IMG/VR virus record: IMGVR_UViG_3300017917_000784
Span: 21,170-85,169 of that record
Length of the DNA: 64,000 nucleotides
Strand: one strand, 5' to 3'
Origin: a virus
The position numbers and the translations under genes are program-made. The notes beneath the pieces were generated by a model. The model saw nothing but the letters and a program-made list of their open reading frames with translations, did not search any database and was not told the DNA's origin. Of the stretch, positions 50,676 to 58,678 are shown one piece after another (position 1 is the stretch's first letter; each line of letters starts with the position of its first letter).

Positions 50676-51475
50676 TATTGCCTTTCCGCCCAACTACGTT
50701 CTAGACACCAAAAACATTGTTCACAAGTAGGAACATATTGCCCTGGTGTATAAGTTTCATAGTTTAATCCATTAAACACGTCCGGATACACATTAGTATC
50801 ACCTTCACAACTGCGTGTTATGTAATACAAATCTAATATATTAAAATGTTTGTATTGTTGATATATCCAATCTTTTTCTACAAATCGAAAAGGATGGCAA
50901 CTAACTCGACCCATGTGTACTGTTATCATTTTAGTTAAATTTTCTAGTACTGGTTCAATATCTCTAGTTGGCATTGCGCCATTTAACGGCTCATGAGGAT
51001 TATGCGTTACTGCATTAAAATAAGCATCAAGATTTTCTGTGTGTGCTATGTATTCTGCGTGAGCTCGAATTTCAATAGTGTCGCCACTTTTTAGTTCACC
51101 GTATTCGTCTATAATTGTTGGGCCTTTAGATCCCCACTCAAAATCAGGTGGAACAAAGTTTTCATGTCTAACAAATTCAATATTTGGAAACTGTTGCTGT
51201 AGCCATCTAAAGACATCTAAACTATTGTATTTTTGCCATGGGCGTAATTTCCACATACGCACATTACTAATTACGTGTACTTTAGATTCAAAGTTATTTT
51301 CACTAATTATTTTAGAAATTAAAAATGCTAATAGAGCACTGTCGGCACCTCCACTTACGCTAATGCCAATATTGCGCCAATCGGGTGCCAAAGGAACGGC
51401 TACTCCGTTAATATCGTGTAATATGCTGGTGTAAGGCGTTGCTTCATAAAGTGCCTTTAAAGTGTCTCTAATCAT
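50675..51475 (-). CDS. PP-loop ATP pyrophosphatase, QueC-like
   Basis: 266 aa. PP-loop SGGADS at residues 41-46 after IGISV, and a C-terminal zinc-type set: an SC at about residue 224 then CEQCFWC (Cys251, Cys254, Cys257), the same elements as QueC (7-cyano-7-deazaguanine synthase) but with a longer insert between them. QueC would convert the product of QueE to preQ0, completing the pathway to the DpdA-like enzyme. Other PP-loop families (ExsB-like amidating enzymes) cannot be excluded. First gene of its block; no Shine-Dalgarno sequence. Confidence 0.62.
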   Translation of the reverse strand: MIRDTLKALYEATPYTSILHDINGVAVPLAPDWRNIGISVSGGADSALLAFLISKIISENNFESKVHVISNVRMWKLRPWQKYNSLDVFRWLQQQFPNIEFVRHENFVPPDFEWGSKGPTIIDEYGELKSGDTIEIRAHAEYIAHTENLDAYFNAVTHNPHEPLNGAMPTRDIEPVLENLTKMITVHMGRVSCHPFRFVEKDWIYQQYKHFNILDLYYITRSCEGDTNVYPDVFNGLNYETYTPGQYVPTCEQCFWCLERSWAERQ

Positions 51476-51480
51476 ATAAG

Positions 51481-51486
51481 TATTTA
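51481..51486 (-). promoter_or_regulatory. TAAATA box in a 12-bp divergent junction
   Basis: The junction between the QueC-like gene (-) and a hydroxylase-like gene (+) is only 12 bp and contains TATTTAAATG; on the - strand TAAATA ends 5 bp before the ATG. Neither side has a Shine-Dalgarno sequence. Confidence 0.3.
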
Positions 51487-51487
51487 A

Positions 51488-52159
51488 ATGCTACAGCCGA
51501 CCAACAAAAAATTTCCTATCCAACCCATTATCGATCAAGTTCTGTCATTGGAATTTGATAAAAGATTGTCTCTTAACGAAACTAAAGGAACAATCTTTAA
51601 TGGCCCGTATGTTACTAAATCAGAATTTGTAGGAACTCCGTTAGGTGATTTATTGGCTGGACTGGACAGTGTAGGGGAAGCCAGGTTAATGAGACTTCGT
51701 CCAGAAGAGTGCTATATGGCACATAGCGACCCTGATGATCGATTACATCTGGCAATTACTACTAACCCTTATTGCTATCTCATCGATTTAGACGAAGATA
51801 AAATGTATCACATTCCTGTCGACGGCGAAGTTTGGTTAATGGATACTGGTCCTAGACATGTAGCAGTTAACTTTGGTAGTCGAGACAGAATACATTTGAA
51901 TATTCGTGTTCCTTTGCCAGATATTAAAGAAAACCCAGTTCATATAAAAATGTTAGGCGGTGATTTTGATTTCAAACACATCATAAACACTAACATGAGC
52001 ACTTTTATGAACCGTGCTATAAAGAAGGGCGATGTCACTGGATTCCGTTGGATCAACGACAGGGAAATAATGATTTCTTACAAGGACGAAACTGTTTTAG
52101 AAAGTTTTAAAAATTTAATTTCTCAAACAGGAATGCACTACGAAATTTTAAGAGTTTAA
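51488..52159 (+). CDS. AspH-like Fe/2OG hydroxylase
   Basis: 223 aa. His79-x-Asp81 (CYMAHSDPDDRLHLAI) and His124 (TGPRHVAVNFGSRDRIHLNIRV) with Arg134: the AspH-type triad and 2OG arginine. The strand TTNPYCYLIDLD and the tail-end domain of about 75 residues (FDFKHIINTNM...) recur in other marine phage hydroxylases as I recall. Monocistronic, divergent from the QueC-like gene; 3' end overlaps the convergent radical SAM gene by 12 bp. Confidence 0.75.
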   Translation: MLQPTNKKFPIQPIIDQVLSLEFDKRLSLNETKGTIFNGPYVTKSEFVGTPLGDLLAGLDSVGEARLMRLRPEECYMAHSDPDDRLHLAITTNPYCYLIDLDEDKMYHIPVDGEVWLMDTGPRHVAVNFGSRDRIHLNIRVPLPDIKENPVHIKMLGGDFDFKHIINTNMSTFMNRAIKKGDVTGFRWINDREIMISYKDETVLESFKNLISQTGMHYEILRV

Positions 52160-53233
52160 TTTCTTTCTTTCTAAGAATTGATCTGTTGGCTTTGAAATTG
52201 TAGGTGTTTGTCCACATATACGAGCACACATAATCATTTTCTTATTAGTCCAATATTCTTCCCACACTGTCTGCCAAGGTTCAGAATCTATAACTGTTTT
52301 TATACCAACATTAACAGCATCTAATGCTTGTGGTCCGCCTAATGCGTCAACTAGGTCGTGATACTGTCGTTTAATTTCAGATCGTATATGCGCATTAACA
52401 TTATCATAATCATATTGTGTATAAGGTGCGCTGGCTAACCAACAGCAGGGCATGATCATTTTAAATGCATCTATATAGATTTCTCTATCGCGTTGTACTT
52501 TACAACTAATTTCAAGAGGCATGATAGTTTGTTTATAATTGTCTATCATTTCTTTGCTAATAAAATGCATCTTGTTATCGCTAGGAGGTTCAATATAATG
52601 AGTGATATTGCCTTCCTTATCAATAACTCTGTATCTAGGTTCTCCTAAAAATCTACTAGAGTTTTTTAGTGTAAAAATTTCAAATCCTAACTCTTTAGCA
52701 CGTCGACGTGCTTCATCTTCCTGATGTTCGTTATGTTTAAATTTTAAGAATACCCACTCAGCACGACCTCCCGCATCTATAAATGCTTTGGCATTACGTA
52801 TGACATTTTCGTAAGTTGTTCCGACTCGATATAAATGATGCGTGTCTTCTAATCCATCAATACCAAAGTTTACCATGTGATTCTGCGGTAGGCTACGAGC
52901 TAAATCTTCCCACCAGTCTGTTTTACGAGCACCACCGTTGGTATGTATATTAATAACAAGATTAGGACTTTTTGGTACTATCCATTTTATCATGTCTAAA
53001 AAATCGTTGTTTAATAACGGATCTCCAAAGTTTCCACAAAAGTAGATGCCTTTAACTTGTGCAATAACTTCATCCGTAAATATGTCTTGGAAATCTTTTA
53101 ATGTCCAATTATTAATTTTTAACAATGGATTGGGTTGACCGCCGTGGTAGTTTCTAGCACACATTGGACAACTGGCTTGGCAGTTGTTGGTTATTTCTAA
53201 ATGAATGGTTTGGAGTTCGTTAAATTTAAACAT
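52148..53233 (-). CDS. Radical SAM/SPASM-like protein
   Basis: 361 aa. Cys18-x3-Cys22-x2-Cys25 (CQASCPMC), IYFCGNFGDPL in place of GGEP, FGIDGLEDTHHLYRV, and C-terminal cysteines (SCKVQRD, MPCCWLASA, CARICGQTP) of SPASM type. Paralog of 38666. Stands alone on the - strand; a TAAATA box ends 6 bp before its ATG and there is no Shine-Dalgarno sequence. Confidence 0.86.
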   Translation of the reverse strand: MFKFNELQTIHLEITNNCQASCPMCARNYHGGQPNPLLKINNWTLKDFQDIFTDEVIAQVKGIYFCGNFGDPLLNNDFLDMIKWIVPKSPNLVINIHTNGGARKTDWWEDLARSLPQNHMVNFGIDGLEDTHHLYRVGTTYENVIRNAKAFIDAGGRAEWVFLKFKHNEHQEDEARRRAKELGFEIFTLKNSSRFLGEPRYRVIDKEGNITHYIEPPSDNKMHFISKEMIDNYKQTIMPLEISCKVQRDREIYIDAFKMIMPCCWLASAPYTQYDYDNVNAHIRSEIKRQYHDLVDALGGPQALDAVNVGIKTVIDSEPWQTVWEEYWTNKKMIMCARICGQTPTISKPTDQFLERKKLNS

Positions 53234-53239
53234 ACTGGA

Positions 53240-53245
53240 TATTTA
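53240..53245 (-). promoter_or_regulatory. TAAATA box before a lone radical SAM gene
   Basis: On the - strand GTAAATATCCAGTATG: TAAATATCC, as also found before the gene at 45062-45916, 6 bp from the ATG. It lies in a 51-bp divergent junction (53234-53284) that has no other recognisable signal on the + side except AT-rich sequence. Confidence 0.35.
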
Positions 53246-53284
53246 CTTTTTATTTCCATGATGCTAAAATAAAATAAGTACATT

Positions 53285-53965
53285 ATGAATTTTAGCAAAG
53301 AATACATAGAAGGCGCAAGAGAATATCTGCACACTTCTGCCAAATGTTTAAAACTAGATTTGGAAATTCCATACGAAGCCATGGCTGCCGAAGCACAGGC
53401 ACTAAAAGATCATTTTATTAGATATAGAAAAGATGACGGATACGATCATCATGATTGGTTTAGTTTACCTATATACGGTCTAAGTTTAGATCGACCAATG
53501 AGTTGGGATGCCTACGGGTATAAGAGTGCTAACGAGGCTGCTAAAGATTTTACCTGGACTGAAATTGCGGATCAATGCCCAGTAACAGTAAATTGGTTAA
53601 AAAATGTTTTTCCTAGTCAACAATTAGGAAGAGTAAGATTCATGCTTTTAAAAGCAGGTGGGTTTATTAGTCAACATCGAGACAGTCCTTACTCTATACC
53701 TGATGCTATAAATATTGCTCTTACCAATCACCCTAATTGTGTTTGGCAATGGGCAGACGGATCTAAAGTCGATTTTAAACCTGGAGATGCCTATGCTATG
53801 AATCTTAGTTATGAACACAGCATAGAAAATCGTAGCACAGAGGATCGATATCATTTAATAGTACATCATCATGACAGTACACCAGAATGGAAAACCATGA
53901 TGATTCAAGCAATGGAGAGGCAAAATGCCACGGGTGATTTTTATTACAGTACAGATCTCTACTAA
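53285..53965 (+). CDS. AspH-like Fe/2OG hydroxylase
   Basis: 226 aa. His131-x-Asp133 (GGFISQHRDSP), FKPGDAYAMNLSYEHSIEN with distal His178, and Arg188 (TEDRYHLIVHHHD). The strand INIALTNHPNCVWQWADG is typical of AspH-type members and is also close to the 51488 protein. N-terminal 110 residues are helical. First gene of a three-gene + block. Likely hydroxylates a protein side chain or small molecule. Confidence 0.77.
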   Translation: MNFSKEYIEGAREYLHTSAKCLKLDLEIPYEAMAAEAQALKDHFIRYRKDDGYDHHDWFSLPIYGLSLDRPMSWDAYGYKSANEAAKDFTWTEIADQCPVTVNWLKNVFPSQQLGRVRFMLLKAGGFISQHRDSPYSIPDAINIALTNHPNCVWQWADGSKVDFKPGDAYAMNLSYEHSIENRSTEDRYHLIVHHHDSTPEWKTMMIQAMERQNATGDFYYSTDLY

Positions 53966-55229
53966 TCATCCTTGGTTAAATGCCAAGATGTTACAGATTA
54001 CAGAAGCAGGTCAGTATCAACTTAGCGAAGGTAACTACCCAGTAGTTACTGTGAATAGTTATGAACAAATTAATGATTATTTAGATCAAGCCGACTGGCT
54101 GTTTGTGGAAACTGCGGGTGATGTGATTATTAACAGAGATCACTTGTGGAATAAAATACATAGTCTAACTGATAATATCGGAGTTATGGGGCATATTATT
54201 TGGTACCCTGAAGACAACACTCCCCACTTACACGATCAATGTTTTATTATTAATACTCGCGCATTTCCTAAAGGACTAAATTTTTCTTCTTACAAAGATT
54301 ATGGATCCAGATTTGTTCGAGGGCACGGCGACATGAACTGCGGACATGCTCCACTTAGCGTGTATTTGGCAGAAGAAAAAACAGAAAGAGTCATGGACTT
54401 TGGCGCAGCCGTTATGGAGGAGGCACTAAACCAAGGCTATACAGTTGTTAACTTTAACGAAGACTGGAGATATCCAGAAAATAATTTAAAATTTATTTCT
54501 ATAGAAGATTTAGTTGACGACCTAGGGTTTGATAAAGATAGATATCGCTTGCCGGCACGTGGCCATTTTTATCCTAAAATACGTCCAGAATTATTTGAAC
54601 CAGCACTTAAATCTTTAACAATTACAGAAGACCTTGATGAAAGTCAAATAATGATTATTGCTATTATTAAAAAGGCTCTGGAATTTAATTATTTAAATGT
54701 GTGGCATTGGGACTGTCATGCTCCGCACATACAAGCAGATGTAGTAATCAGTCCGGCTAACGGACTTTTAGGTGAAAGCATGGCTCTTACTAGCAATGCT
54801 AAGAAAATAATTTTTTATGATTTAAATCCTAATAATATAGAATTTAAAAAATCTTTATATCAATCATGGGAAGGAAAAAATTATCAAGAGTTCGCTAACT
54901 CCTGGGCAAAAGAAAGAAATATTGGTATTGAACCGCATTTAGATAGTGCTCAGTGCGAGTCTCAAAAGTATCAAGGATTAAATGAAAAAATATTAAACAA
55001 CTGGGACCATTTTAAAAATTTAGAAGTAGAGTTTCATAATATTGATCTTTTATCAGAAATTGATTTAATAGTTTCAAAATTGAACAATGCATTTATTCAC
55101 ACTAGTACTATTTTAAATTATTTTATGATTAGCAATTTTTTACATAGTAAAACTGAAATATTAGATGCTAGAAATAAAATTACAAATCGTTGTTTGTCAC
55201 GCAACTCGCACTGGCAGGAAAGCACATGA
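53925..55229 (+). CDS. Two-part unknown protein, C-terminal half methyltransferase-like
   Basis: 434 aa from ATG 53925, overlapping the previous gene by 41 bp. N-terminal half: VIFITVQIST, a DWLFVETAGDVI strand and GVMGHIIWYPEDNTPHLHDQCFIIN, which looks like a GT-A or nucleotide-binding alpha/beta fold. C-terminal half: a Rossmann-like stretch (DVVISPANGLLGESMAL, KIIFYDLNPNNIEF) reminiscent of SAM-dependent methyltransferases, though the acidic SAM ligand is placed as YDLNPNN. No family recognised. Confidence 0.6.
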   Translation: MPRVIFITVQISTNHPWLNAKMLQITEAGQYQLSEGNYPVVTVNSYEQINDYLDQADWLFVETAGDVIINRDHLWNKIHSLTDNIGVMGHIIWYPEDNTPHLHDQCFIINTRAFPKGLNFSSYKDYGSRFVRGHGDMNCGHAPLSVYLAEEKTERVMDFGAAVMEEALNQGYTVVNFNEDWRYPENNLKFISIEDLVDDLGFDKDRYRLPARGHFYPKIRPELFEPALKSLTITEDLDESQIMIIAIIKKALEFNYLNVWHWDCHAPHIQADVVISPANGLLGESMALTSNAKKIIFYDLNPNNIEFKKSLYQSWEGKNYQEFANSWAKERNIGIEPHLDSAQCESQKYQGLNEKILNNWDHFKNLEVEFHNIDLLSEIDLIVSKLNNAFIHTSTILNYFMISNFLHSKTEILDARNKITNRCLSRNSHWQEST

Positions 55230-55816
55230 CTTATCGATTGATACCGTTCACTGAAAATTTAGATTTAACAGAGTTTTATGCCGAATGTGCTCGCAGAGGT
55301 TTTGAAAATAATGTCAGTCAAAAAACTATGTTTGACTGTTTTAAAAACGAACGAGAGTGGGCCGGCTGGTTATTAGAATACAACGGAGAAATTATTGGAG
55401 GAGTTTGTTGCCATAGTTTTGACGATGTTATGGGTCCAGGCAGTTATAGATTATTGGCAAGAACTGTATGCTTTACTGACCGAAGTCATAAACCTATGCA
55501 CAATGTTCGAGGTTTTGTGTTTAAACATCAGTGCGTGGCTAGTCAGTTTTATATGCCTGTGGCTATACAATGGGCAGGGCGAGATAAAAAATTTTACGGC
55601 ACTAGTAATGCTAACAGTGTAGGTACTAGTAGAATTAGCCATAACATTTGGTTTCCTAAACATGTAGAACAAGGAACTTTTTATAAAGCCAAGGAAGTAT
55701 TTTACAGAGGATGGAACCAAACAGTATGGGGATTAAACATTGATACGTATTTTGAACAACTTAAAAAATTCCCTAAATGGGAATGCGAATTTCCTAACGA
55801 CGACCCACGACCATAA
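55226..55816 (+). CDS. GNAT-like acetyltransferase
   Basis: 196 aa from ATG 55226 (ATGA overlap with the previous stop). Opens MTYRLIPFTENLDLTEFYAECARRG like GNAT proteins, has EYNGEIIGGVCCHSF (strand pair) and ends with a region lacking the classical RxxGxG/A loop. It overlaps the convergent methyltransferase gene by 23 bp. Moderate assignment; could acylate a sugar amine or peptide. Confidence 0.55.
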   Translation: MTYRLIPFTENLDLTEFYAECARRGFENNVSQKTMFDCFKNEREWAGWLLEYNGEIIGGVCCHSFDDVMGPGSYRLLARTVCFTDRSHKPMHNVRGFVFKHQCVASQFYMPVAIQWAGRDKKFYGTSNANSVGTSRISHNIWFPKHVEQGTFYKAKEVFYRGWNQTVWGLNIDTYFEQLKKFPKWECEFPNDDPRP

Positions 55817-56384
55817 ATCGTGTGTATAAAGGCAGTTCTAGTTCTCCTGCCCATAATACATCCACATCACACTGAGATTTAAATTCATCTAAAGTTTTAG
55901 CAATTCTAACGTGCTCAGGAATATTATAATTGTTGCTCTGTAATACTAGAATACTATTTCTAGGATGACCGATTGACCAAGTATCGTATTGATCCTGTGT
56001 AATATGTTCACAACTGGTATTAATTATAATATCAGCGTCACTGCGAATAGTACACATATCTGCTGTAACTGCTCTAAACCTTCCTTGTTCAAGTTCTATT
56101 TGATTCATATCAGATGCAATTTTTTTGCAGGTTGGGTCTATGTCAATGCTACGAATGTGTTTGATTGGTAAACCAGATTGAAACAACATACTGGATAACA
56201 CTCCTACCCATCCGCCATGTATGTCTATAGACACTTCTTGATTAACAAACGGTTTAATATTATCTATTAACCATTCTTTACTAAGAATCTGCCCTCTCCA
56301 AAAAGCATCCAAGGTACGCATAGGATCTTTACTAGATCTGATAGCTCTCATCCAGTGATGTAGGTGTTCTGTATCTATTTGCAT
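55794..56384 (-). CDS. SAM-dependent methyltransferase-like protein
   Basis: 196 aa. Class I fold: VSIDIHGGWVGVLSSMLF (motif I with GxxG variant), IRSIDIDPTCKKIASDM (acidic motif II), VTADMCTI and DIIINTSCEHIT (motif IV region). It overlaps the SGNH hydrolase gene before it by 10 bp. Substrate unknown; the block context suggests sugar or small-molecule methylation. Confidence 0.72.
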   Translation of the reverse strand: MQIDTEHLHHWMRAIRSSKDPMRTLDAFWRGQILSKEWLIDNIKPFVNQEVSIDIHGGWVGVLSSMLFQSGLPIKHIRSIDIDPTCKKIASDMNQIELEQGRFRAVTADMCTIRSDADIIINTSCEHITQDQYDTWSIGHPRNSILVLQSNNYNIPEHVRIAKTLDEFKSQCDVDVLWAGELELPLYTRFMVVGRR

Positions 56385-57046
56385 TTTTTTAAAATCTTTT
56401 CTAAAAAACTTATTGGGTTAGGTTGAGGTATTGTAGACTCTACATTTATATATTTTAAAAAATCACGAGCAAATGCAGTGTGACCATCTATACCTGCATG
56501 GTCGCCATCTAATGCTTTTTTGTAATTTCTTTCGTAATTGCCCATGAATAAAGGTACATAAGGAATATTTTCAAAAAGTTCTTTATCTCTAGGTTCAGCA
56601 ATCATTTGATAAAACTCTATGCCTAGCCCTATTAAATGATTATAGGAATCTCTTATGTAAAGTTTTGTTGTTATATCTGCATCATAGTATGCATGCAGAT
56701 TTTCATAATAACTACGTGCCATTATTTCTACTTCTCGATGACTGTTTCCTACCTGGCTAGGTAATAAATTTGTTATGTTAAAGGGATTTTGTATAACCGC
56801 AGTTCTATCAGGATACGTCCATAATATCAATACTAAGTCATCGGGCCGGAATTTAAATTTAGATATAGTATACCAAATTCGTTTGTTACTAGACCCTGGT
56901 ACTGATTTGTTAATGCATTTTCTTCCAAGAGTTGATGCAACTAATTCTGGCCAACAATATTTGCTAGAATTTTTAGTATTCGGCCAACAATCTTCTAATC
57001 CTACACCGTAGGTCATAGAGTCTCCGAATGCTATTAATCTTTTCAT
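56375..57046 (-). CDS. SGNH/GDSL hydrolase-like protein
   Basis: 223 aa. Block I is AFGDSMTYGVG with the nucleophile Ser, block II has the NKSVPGSSNKR glycine/asparagine region, and DGHTAFARDF near the C-terminus supplies the Asp-x-x-His (block V). Such enzymes deacylate sugars or esters. Pairs with the methyltransferase and GNAT genes here in a modification block; a second SGNH-like protein is at the window end. Confidence 0.8.
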   Translation of the reverse strand: MKRLIAFGDSMTYGVGLEDCWPNTKNSSKYCWPELVASTLGRKCINKSVPGSSNKRIWYTISKFKFRPDDLVLILWTYPDRTAVIQNPFNITNLLPSQVGNSHREVEIMARSYYENLHAYYDADITTKLYIRDSYNHLIGLGIEFYQMIAEPRDKELFENIPYVPLFMGNYERNYKKALDGDHAGIDGHTAFARDFLKYINVESTIPQPNPISFLEKILKKCK

Positions 57047-58041
57047 TTTACTTTTGGTATTTTACTGTCTGCTGAACTAACACATGTTGGAGTTATACAT
57101 TTTTTAGGACTATCAAATAATTTAAATCCACTTATCAAAGTACCCAATGGTTCGTCATGACAACTATAACTACGTTTAACTTCGTTACCTCTTATTATAA
57201 CACTCTGATATCCAGCATTACAAGACCAATTTTGAAACTTATTAAAACCAAATGCGTTAAATCTTTCGGCTTGATCAAACAAATATTCGTGGCCTAACTC
57301 GTCAAATAACGCTATTTGATACAACTGTTCACCTCTTGATAATTGAGGAAATCCTGTTTGCATTGCTTCTATCATTTTATCATCATAACCACTAACTACA
57401 AAACTAGCAGTGGAGTCACTTTGAGGTTTTAATGTTACATTTATACCTCGCTTATAAAGTCGTTCGCAACGTTCATATGTTTCCCAAAATAATTCTGGCA
57501 CCATGACTTGATTTACTGTTACATGAACACCTTCATAATTTAACTGTAAACACTTATCTCCAAATTCTTGTTCACGTGCAAATTCTGCATGAAAACTGGC
57601 TGTTATACTTCTGCGTTGTAACATTTCAGTATTTTTACACCAAGTGTTCCACCACTTACTTCCTGGACTTAGATTAGTTGTCATGTGAATACTTTGATAA
57701 GGAGAGGCTACCCCGTCATCTAAATGTTTAACTAAATCTAGTAATCGTTTATATGCTGTAGGTTCTCCGCCACTAAAACTCCAATGGAAGTCTGTAAATC
57801 CTCGTTCACGTGCTTGACGTTTTATTTCGTCAACAGTATTTGTATAAATTTCATAATCTAGATGATCTAATTTGTCACTTCTAGCATAAGGCCAGCAGTA
57901 ACTACAATTATAATTACAAAAACGACCTAATATCCAACTGACGTTGAACAACGGTCGATCAAGCATGGTGCGTTGACCAAATTTAACTATTCGGTGGAAC
58001 GGGATATCTCGAAAAGAATTGTCGTAACCATTCAAAGTCAT
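57043..58041 (-). CDS. Radical SAM protein
   Basis: 332 aa. Cys42-x3-Cys46-x2-Cys49 (CNYNCSYC), FSFSGGEPTAYKRLL-type SAM site (SGGEPTA), HMTTNLS, TASFHAEF. C-terminal cysteines (SCNAGYQS, YSCHDEP, CITPTC) match paralogs at 42930 and 47367. Starts 59 bp inside the previous gene and ends with ATGA overlap into the SGNH gene. Substrate unknown. Confidence 0.87.
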   Translation of the reverse strand: MTLNGYDNSFRDIPFHRIVKFGQRTMLDRPLFNVSWILGRFCNYNCSYCWPYARSDKLDHLDYEIYTNTVDEIKRQARERGFTDFHWSFSGGEPTAYKRLLDLVKHLDDGVASPYQSIHMTTNLSPGSKWWNTWCKNTEMLQRRSITASFHAEFAREQEFGDKCLQLNYEGVHVTVNQVMVPELFWETYERCERLYKRGINVTLKPQSDSTASFVVSGYDDKMIEAMQTGFPQLSRGEQLYQIALFDELGHEYLFDQAERFNAFGFNKFQNWSCNAGYQSVIIRGNEVKRSYSCHDEPLGTLISGFKLFDSPKKCITPTCVSSADSKIPKVK

Positions 58042-58678
58042 TTATTTTACCTAGTGCTTCTAAATCTCCAGCCTTGTGCATGCCATACATTTTGCCATCT
58101 TCTGCACCAAGGTATGCCCAATTGCCGTGGGGTCTGTCTACGTGTGGGGTACACCACTCCATTAATCTGTGTTCAGTTTCAACATCAACCTGTCCGTCTA
58201 TAACTTTACTGGCTAACTTAACACACTCACGAAAGGCACTCTTCCAAGTGTTAAACGGATCTGTATTAAAAGCAGTAATGTTACTAACTTCAGACATTGC
58301 TTTAAATTTTGTACTGATGCTAGTAGTCATATCTGGCTTAGAAGTATCCATATCCAGCGTTAACTTACGCGGTAATAGTTTTACTCCACCGTATCCGTAC
58401 TCTAAATCGTTTATAGGATTGCGACTGCGCCATACATGGACTACATCTAAGTCCCATTCGCTAACTTCGTAGTCAAAATTAAATGTAGGTAATACCTCTG
58501 CATCGCCATCCACTACCCAAAACATTTTAGTAAAGGCTTTTTTAGCCGCGGCAATATGTGCTTGATGAATTCCTGCCACATTGGTAACACGTTTAGCCAA
58601 GGGGTATCGATTTTTTAATCGTTCCCAATTGGCTTCTGCATTGGGCTCACCGTAACTGATAAACACTATGTCGTACAT
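57983..58678 (-). CDS. GT-A-like glycosyltransferase or unknown
   Basis: 231 aa from ATG 58678 (TAATG junction with the dehydrogenase; a start nine bases upstream is less likely). Starts MYDIVFISYGEPNAEANWE, then FWVVDGDAEVL, where DGD could be a metal-binding DxD-type motif of GT-A enzymes, and later WRSRNPINDLEYGYGG. Seen in other marine phages as I recall, without a known role. Sits between an SDR and a radical SAM gene. Confidence 0.6.
   Translation of the reverse strand: MYDIVFISYGEPNAEANWERLKNRYPLAKRVTNVAGIHQAHIAAAKKAFTKMFWVVDGDAEVLPTFNFDYEVSEWDLDVVHVWRSRNPINDLEYGYGGVKLLPRKLTLDMDTSKPDMTTSISTKFKAMSEVSNITAFNTDPFNTWKSAFRECVKLASKVIDGQVDVETEHRLMEWCTPHVDRPHGNWAYLGAEDGKMYGMHKAGDLEALGKINDFEWLRQFFSRYPVPPNS

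Noticed and set aside
51078-51434. 118-codon open frame on the + strand
   Set aside because: Antisense to the QueC-like gene; that gene has clear PP-loop and zinc motifs, so this is a shadow.
10643-58041. RiPP (modified peptide) clusters with short precursor peptides next to the radical SAM genes
   Set aside because: I looked for small conserved peptides with repeated cores beside the SPASM/twitch genes and saw none; neighbours are other enzymes without room for a precursor gene.
58074-58472. 132-codon open frame on the + strand
   Set aside because: Lies wholly antisense to the GT-A-like gene at 57983-58678, has no ribosome binding site and its composition looks like a reading shadow.
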